DNA of 64,000 nucleotides from Polymorphobacter megasporae (GTDB lineage Bacteria > Pseudomonadota > Alphaproteobacteria > Sphingomonadales > Sphingomonadaceae), in assembly GCF_018982885.2 (NCBI RefSeq), contig NZ_CP081848.1, positions 1,860,001-1,924,000 of the forward strand. The letters run 5' to 3'. A program made the position numbers and the translations under genes. The notes under the pieces were generated by a model, which saw only the letters and a program-made list of their open reading frames with translations, was not told where the DNA came from and ran no database searches. Below are positions 60,386 through 64,000 of the stretch, one piece after another (within the stretch, counting starts at the first letter, position 1; every line of letters starts with the position of its first letter).

Positions 60386-60973
60386 CTAGTCGATGCGATA
60401 GTGGATCGGCTTGAACGAATGGTTGTTCGACTGGAGCGCCGAGCACGCGGTCAACCCGATGATCAGGTCCATCTCGGCTTCGAAGACGGTGCGATCACCC
60501 GCCTTGCTCAACGGCGGCTCGACCGTCAGCGCGCCGGTGGTGGCGTCGATCGGTACGTTCATGAAGACGTTGAACGCGGTCGGGATTTCGTCGGGACCGA
60601 TGCCGTAAGGCGCGAGCGCGGCGGCGAGGTTGCCGAAGCAGCCGCGATGCGGGTGGGTGTCGCCGTAGATGATGCGGAAGGTGTCGGCCGAGCATGGCGT
60701 CAGCAGAAAATCGTGGCGTCCGACCATGTCCTCCACGATCCGCAGCATGATCCGCGAGCGGTTCGAATACAGCGGGTCGCCGGTCGTCAGATAAATCTTG
60801 CTCGCATAATCGAGCGTACGCCCCGACGAGATGACCTCGGCGACATCGTCACGGTTGTACGCGAGGAGGTCGGCGACCTGTTCGCCGCGCGGGTCGATCA
60901 CCGTCAGCCGCTGGCCGCGGTCGAGGGTGAAGGCGACGCCCGACCGCGGCGCAATCTCGTGGACATCGCTCAT
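60386..60973 (-). CDS. DUF1989 / urea carboxylase-associated family protein
   Basis: This 195-residue protein has the DUF1989 pattern: RGQRLTVIDPRGEQVADLLAYN, YASKIYLTTGDPLYSNRSRIM, HRGCFGNLAAAL and the end NNHSFKPIHYRI. Members of this family were long called urea carboxylase-associated proteins; some form carboxyguanidine deiminase in guanidine breakdown. Here it is coded with a YqcI/YcgG protein, whose stop overlaps its ATG by 4 bp. No urea carboxylase is near, so a guanidine role is inference. Confidence 0.85.
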   Translation of the reverse strand: MSDVHEIAPRSGVAFTLDRGQRLTVIDPRGEQVADLLAYNRDDVAEVISSGRTLDYASKIYLTTGDPLYSNRSRIMLRIVEDMVGRHDFLLTPCSADTFRIIYGDTHPHRGCFGNLAAALAPYGIGPDEIPTAFNVFMNVPIDATTGALTVEPPLSKAGDRTVFEAEMDLIIGLTACSALQSNNHSFKPIHYRID

Positions 60974-61668
60974 GCCGCGTCCCTTTCGCCGATTGGGCGG
61001 CTATCGAACGGGCACTGCCAGTCGTTGCCGACCTCACGTCCGCTATACTGGCGTGCCTCGGACATCTCGCCGTGGCGGGCGAGCATCGGGTTGAGCGAGC
61101 CGGCGACGGCGACGTCGCGGTCGAGGATCGCGGTCCGCAGCTTCTCGTAACGTCCTTCCTCGCGCAGCCGGACGAACTGGTCGTGGAGGTTGAACACCAT
61201 CGCCGGGCGCTCGAAGCGTCGCGCCGGGCGGCTCGCGCCAGGGTGGAGGCCGACGACGAAGAACGCCTGCCCGCCGAAGCTCAGCGAGAAATGCGGGTCG
61301 TCGGGGTCGCCGCTGACGCTGAGGTCTGGAGCCTGTGCGAACATCGCGTCCTTGTCGGTCAGCGACTGCAGCCGCGCCCACAAGGCCGCCTCGAAGCTGG
61401 TCTCCGACAGGCCGTCGTCCTGCTCGAAGATGACGATGAAGGTCTGAAACAGGACCGGATCTTCGGCATAGCTTTTGGCAAGGTCGAGGATGCCGGGATA
61501 AATCCGGAGGTCGTCCCACGCCGAGCGAATGTCGCGCGCGACGACGATTCGCATCTGGCCGCGGGCGAGCGCCGACTTGGCGCCGACACATGGAAAATCC
61601 GCCGCACGGACAAATTCACGGAATCGTTCGGCCAGCGGGTGTTCGTCGTTGGTCGTTGGCGGCAGCAT
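60970..61668 (-). CDS. YqcI/YcgG family protein, putative heme-dependent N-hydroxylase
   Basis: This 232-residue protein has the family hallmarks: C27 in FPCVGAKSALARGQM, DLRIYPGILDLAKSY, the conserved HPGASRPARRF and MVFNLHDQF, and the C-terminal ARQYSG and WQCPF. The guanitoxin enzyme GntA, a heme-dependent N-hydroxylase of a guanidino compound, belongs to this family, so an oxidation of a guanidine or similar group is plausible. First gene of a two-gene operon with DUF1989. Confidence 0.8.
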   Translation of the reverse strand: MLPPTTNDEHPLAERFREFVRAADFPCVGAKSALARGQMRIVVARDIRSAWDDLRIYPGILDLAKSYAEDPVLFQTFIVIFEQDDGLSETSFEAALWARLQSLTDKDAMFAQAPDLSVSGDPDDPHFSLSFGGQAFFVVGLHPGASRPARRFERPAMVFNLHDQFVRLREEGRYEKLRTAILDRDVAVAGSLNPMLARHGEMSEARQYSGREVGNDWQCPFDSRPIGERDAA

Positions 61669-61776
61669 GGGGTCCCTGTTGGTCGTTTCGGGGACTCCAT
61701 AACCTTACGATGAACCGATTGTTGCATCATGCGGTCACCTGACGCGCCGGCGGCACAGCCTGCCGGCCAAAAGCGA

Positions 61777-61850
61777 TGGAGCGGGTAGCGGGAATCGAAC
61801 CCGCATCACAAGCTTGGAAGGCTAGTGCTCTACCACTGAGCTATACCCGC
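61777..61850 (-). tRNA. tRNA-Gly (anticodon TCC)
   Basis: The minus strand gives GCGGGTATAGCTCAGTGGTA, an anticodon loop CTTCCAA (anticodon TCC), the T arm GGGTTCGATTCCC and an encoded CCA end; all four arms pair. It stands 30 bp downstream of tRNA-Tyr on the same strand, so both are probably one transcript. Confidence 0.95.
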
Positions 61851-61880
61851 GTAGCGCCACCTTAACACGATCGCGACGGC

Positions 61881-61966
61881 TGGTGGAGAGGGTTGGATTT
61901 GAACCAACGTAGGGTTGCCCCGGCAGATTTACAGTCTGCTGCCATTGACCGCTCGGCCACCTCTCC
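61881..61966 (-). tRNA. tRNA-Tyr (anticodon GTA)
   Basis: The minus strand gives GGAGAGGTGGCCGAGCGG, anticodon loop CTGTAAA (GTA), a long variable arm (class II), T arm GGTTCAAATCC and encoded CCA. The 86-nucleotide length is right for a bacterial tRNA-Tyr. Confidence 0.95.
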
Positions 61967-62011
61967 ACACGCCGCAGCGACGTGCCCGCGGTCGAAACCG
62001 CGGAGCGCGGG

Positions 62012-62040
62012 GTAGTGGCGAAAGCGGTCGATGCTGTCAA
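62012..62040 (-). promoter_or_regulatory. Sigma-70-like promoter for tRNA-Tyr/tRNA-Gly
   Basis: On the minus strand TTGACA (62040-62035) is a perfect -35; CACTAC (62017-62012) follows after 17 bases as -10. Start of transcription would be near 62005, about 40 bases before tRNA-Tyr. The -10 is weak, so tentative. Confidence 0.45.
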
Positions 62041-62285
62041 CGGCGCGGTTCACGGCAAGTGATCTGACGCACGCCATGAAATAAGCCTGTCCTACACGCC
62101 GACACTCTGCCTAGGCTCGGCGGATGAGCTTGACGACTGCCCCTTTCCGCCGCGCCATTCGACTGGTTCGAAGCGGGGAAGGTGCGTTTCATTCTTACGT
62201 GGCGTCAGGTTCATCAACTTCGTCAAGCTGGCCTGACACAATTTGCCGGGACGGGCATGTCCGACTCGGCCACGCCAATATCCCC
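62041..62285. other. Intergenic space between the tRNA-Tyr and tRNA-Trp promoters
   Basis: About 250 bases between divergent tRNA units, within the 366 bp from tRNA-Tyr to tRNA-Trp. No gene, repeat or clear RNA structure is seen in it apart from the promoters given at each side. Confidence 0.5.
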
Positions 62286-62314
62286 TTGCCGCCGCGTCGC
62301 AGCTTCCGTATATG
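62286..62314 (+). promoter_or_regulatory. Sigma-70-like promoter for tRNA-Trp-secE-nusG
   Basis: TTGCCG (62286-62291), a 17-base spacer, and TATATG (62309-62314); predicted start near 62321, 13 bases before tRNA-Trp. Position and spacing are those of a strong stable-RNA promoter. Confidence 0.5.
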
Positions 62315-62333
62315 CCCGCCTCTCGGCACTCGC

Positions 62334-62409
62334 AGGAGTGTAGCTCAGTTGGTAGAGCATCGGTCTCCAAAACCGAGGGCCGGGGGTTCGAGCCCCTCCA
62401 CTCCTGCCA
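62334..62409 (+). tRNA. tRNA-Trp (anticodon CCA)
   Basis: AGGAGTGTAGCTCAGTTGGT opens the acceptor and D arm; anticodon loop CTCCAAA (CCA); T arm GGGTTCGAGCC; encoded CCA at 62407-62409. The 76-base gene lies just before secE, the widespread bacterial tRNA-Trp-secE-nusG order. Confidence 0.96.
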
Positions 62410-62501
62410 GCCGGGGCGGTAGTTTCTACCAGTCGCAGGTCCGCAAACGGCGGGTTTGGGCTGGTCGTTTTTGTTTGTCGAAAAGGCGCTGAACGGTTCC
62501 G

Positions 62502-62699
62502 ATGGCCAAGACTTCCCCAGCCGAGTTCGTGCGACAGGTGCAGGTCGAGACGGCGAAGATCGCCTGGCCGACGCGGCGCGAGACGATCACGACGACGATC
62601 ATGGTCCTGATCATGACGACGGTGCTGTCGCTGTTCTTTCTCGGCGTCGATCAGGTCCTCGGGCGCGTCGTCAAGCTCCTCCTGAGCTTCGCCGTCTGA
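62502..62699 (+). CDS. secE: Preprotein translocase subunit SecE
   Basis: This 65-residue single-helix protein has the SecE pattern FVRQVQVETAKIAWPTRRE before a membrane helix (ITTTIMVLIMTTVLSLFFL). It completes the SecYEG channel. ATG 62502; its stop overlaps the nusG ATG by one base. Confidence 0.94.
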   Translation: MAKTSPAEFVRQVQVETAKIAWPTRRETITTTIMVLIMTTVLSLFFLGVDQVLGRVVKLLLSFAV

Positions 62700-63241
62700 T
62701 GTCATCGCGCTGGTACATCATTCACGCGTACTCGGGTTTCGAGAACAAGGTCCGCGACGCGATCGTCACCGAGGCAGCCCGTAAGGGCCTCGATGCGTTC
62801 ATCGAATCGGTCGAGGTTCCCGTCGAAAAGGTCACCGAGGTCCGCCGCGGCAAGAAGGTGACGTCGGATCGCAAATTCTTCCCCGGCTATGTGCTGGCGA
62901 AGATGGCGATGAACGACGACATCTATCACCTCGTCAAGAATACCCCGAAGGTCACCGGCTTTCTCGGCCAGCAGAACAAGCCGCAGCCGATCACCGAGGC
63001 CGAGGCCGCCCGCATCCTCAATACCAAGGCCGAGGAACTCGTCTCGACCGCGAAGCCAAAGCTCAAGGTCAATTACGAGATCGGCGACCAGGTCAAGGTA
63101 CTCGACGGTCCGTTCGCGTCGTTTAACGGCCTCGTTGAGGAACTCGATTTCGACCACGGCCGGGTCAAGGTGTCGGTGTCGATCTTCGGTCGCGCGACCC
63201 CGGTCGAACTCGCCTTCGAGCAGGTCGAAAAGCCCAAGTAA
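62699..63241 (+). CDS. nusG: Transcription termination/antitermination protein NusG
   Basis: This 180-residue protein begins RWYIIHAYSGFENKVRD and has the NGN domain (VPVEKVTEVRRGKK, FFPGYVLAKM) and the C-terminal KOW domain (GDQVKVLDGPFASFNG). It couples RNA polymerase to Rho and ribosomes. ATG 62699, sharing a base with the secE stop; a longer upstream frame is not real. Confidence 0.96.
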   Translation: MSSRWYIIHAYSGFENKVRDAIVTEAARKGLDAFIESVEVPVEKVTEVRRGKKVTSDRKFFPGYVLAKMAMNDDIYHLVKNTPKVTGFLGQQNKPQPITEAEAARILNTKAEELVSTAKPKLKVNYEIGDQVKVLDGPFASFNGLVEELDFDHGRVKVSVSIFGRATPVELAFEQVEKPK

Positions 63242-63311
63242 TTCAAGGTCAACGCAGACTGTGGGAGGCGGGGCGACCCGCCGCATGCACCACATTTAGG
63301 AGAGTGCCACC

Positions 63312-63746
63312 GTGGCAAAGAAGATTACCGGTTACATCAAGCTGCAGGTCAAGGCCGGCAGCGCGACCCCGAGCCCGCCGATCGGGCCGGCGCTCGGCCA
63401 GCGCGGCGTCAATATCATGGAGTTCTGCAAGGCGTTCAACGCCCGCACTTCCGAGATGGAGAAGGGCACGCCGATCCCGACCGTCATCACCGTGTTCGCC
63501 GATCGCAGCTTCACCTTCGCGACCAAAACGCCGCCGGCATCGTTCCTGATCAAGCAGGCAGCGGGCCTCAAGGCTGGCGCGACGACGCCCGGCAAGGGTG
63601 CATCGGCCGGTTCGATCACGTCGGCGCAGATCCGTACCATCGCCGAGACGAAGATGGCCGACCTCAATGCCAACTCGATCGAGATGGCGATGAAGACGAT
63701 CGAGGGCAGCGCGCGCTCGATGGGTCTCGAAGTGGTGGGGGGTTAA
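63312..63746 (+). CDS. rplK: 50S ribosomal protein L11
   Basis: This 144-residue protein matches L11: [48 protein letters not shown] and the end [12 protein letters not shown]. It binds the 23S GTPase centre. AGGAGAG lies 8 bases before the ATG. Confidence 0.97.
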   Translation: MAKKITGYIKLQVKAGSATPSPPIGPALGQRGVNIMEFCKAFNARTSEMEKGTPIPTVITVFADRSFTFATKTPPASFLIKQAAGLKAGATTPGKGASAGSITSAQIRTIAETKMADLNANSIEMAMKTIEGSARSMGLEVVGG

Positions 63747-63750
63747 GATC

Positions 63751-64000
63751 ATGGCCGCATCGAAGAAGCAGAAGGCGCAGGCCTCGACCATCGACCGCGA
63801 GAAGCTGTACGCGCTCGACACCGCGCTCGGCATCGTCAAGGCGAACGCCACCGCCAAGTTCGACGAGACGATCGAGGTCGCCATCGGGCTCAATGTCGAT
63901 CCGCGCCACGCCGACCAGATGGTCCGCGGCGTCGTGACGTTGCCCAAGGGCACCGGCAAGACCGTCCGCGTCGCGGTGTTCGCCCGCGGCGCCAAGGCCG
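63751..64000 (+). CDS. rplA: 50S ribosomal protein L1 (5' part, cut by the window edge)
   Basis: ATG 63751, 4 bases after the rplK stop, opens 83 residues that match L1: [20 protein letters not shown] and [20 protein letters not shown]. The rest is outside the window. In many bacteria L1 represses its own rplK-rplA mRNA. Confidence 0.96.
   Translation, partial: MAASKKQKAQASTIDREKLYALDTALGIVKANATAKFDETIEVAIGLNVDPRHADQMVRGVVTLPKGTGKTVRVAVFARGAKA

Noticed and set aside
61669-61776. Guanidine riboswitch upstream of the YqcI/YcgG gene
   Set aside because: The short space holds none of the conserved guanidine-riboswitch motifs that I could recognise.
1-64000. CRISPR arrays, insertion sequences, prophage or integrase genes
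   Set aside because: No regularly spaced repeats, transposase or integrase motifs were seen; the only repeats are short palindromes and two 15-bp tandem repeats.

Overview
The window is a 64-kb piece of a high-GC alphaproteobacterial chromosome, most probably from the order Sphingomonadales. Pointers to this are the PEP-CTERM tail of the PEPATWAMM type, the panB / TPR protein / bamB / der order, a STAS-MlaE fusion, a 1001-residue TonB-dependent receptor with the sphingomonad-style plug, frequent TTG and GTG starts, and intergenic palindromes of the TCCCCGCGAA...CGGGGA type. The assignment rests on pattern recognition, not on a database search.

Left region (1-18.3 kb): a catabolic locus that appears to be one regulon. 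On the minus strand lie glycolate oxidase subunits glcD-glcE-glcF (glcF runs off the left edge). On the plus strand are a GntR/FCD regulator and a fumarylacetoacetate-hydrolase-family enzyme of the 2,4-diketo-3-deoxy-aldonate hydrolase type. Two SDR dehydrogenases follow on the minus strand. A seven-gene plus-strand operon then encodes an MFS transporter, a third SDR, a ThuA-domain protein, a di-heme cytochrome c, a PQQ-type quinoprotein dehydrogenase, a quinoprotein-relay-type metallo-beta-lactamase and a YVTN beta-propeller. A large TonB-dependent receptor closes the locus on the minus strand. Each of the five promoter regions carries a 10-bp near-palindrome (CTGTATGCAG or CTGTATACTA), probably the operator of the GntR protein. 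The simplest reading is outer-membrane uptake, periplasmic oxidation through quinoprotein and cytochrome c, import, cytoplasmic dehydrogenation and diketo-acid cleavage to pyruvate plus glycolate (or lactate), and oxidation of glycolate by GlcDEF. The substrate is unknown.

Middle region (18.4-44 kb): mostly housekeeping and small metabolic genes. These are a secreted SRPBCC protein; a ModE-like regulator with modB-modC but no modA; panB; a YfgM-like TPR protein; bamB; an acyltransferase and a secreted protein inserted before der; a LysR/NmrA divergent pair; maleylacetoacetate isomerase; threonine aldolase; an EamA transporter; a YeeZ-like epimerase; pepN; an mlaEFD-plus-lipoprotein operon; a HAD phosphatase; a secreted PEP-CTERM serine protease; and aconitase.

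Right region (44-64 kb): envelope and core functions. It holds a PmtA-like methyltransferase, ybgC-tolQRAB-pal, rnd-lptC-lptA, an unusual glycine-rich double cold-shock protein, ubiA and rsmE, a solitary PD-(D/E)XK-like protein of different base composition, a D-aminoacylase-type amidohydrolase, gshA, a DUF29 protein, rlmB and a two-gene operon of a DUF1989 protein with a YqcI/YcgG protein (possible guanidino-compound metabolism). It ends with tRNA-Gly, tRNA-Tyr, tRNA-Trp and the secE-nusG-rplK-rplA ribosomal start, with rplA cut by the right edge.
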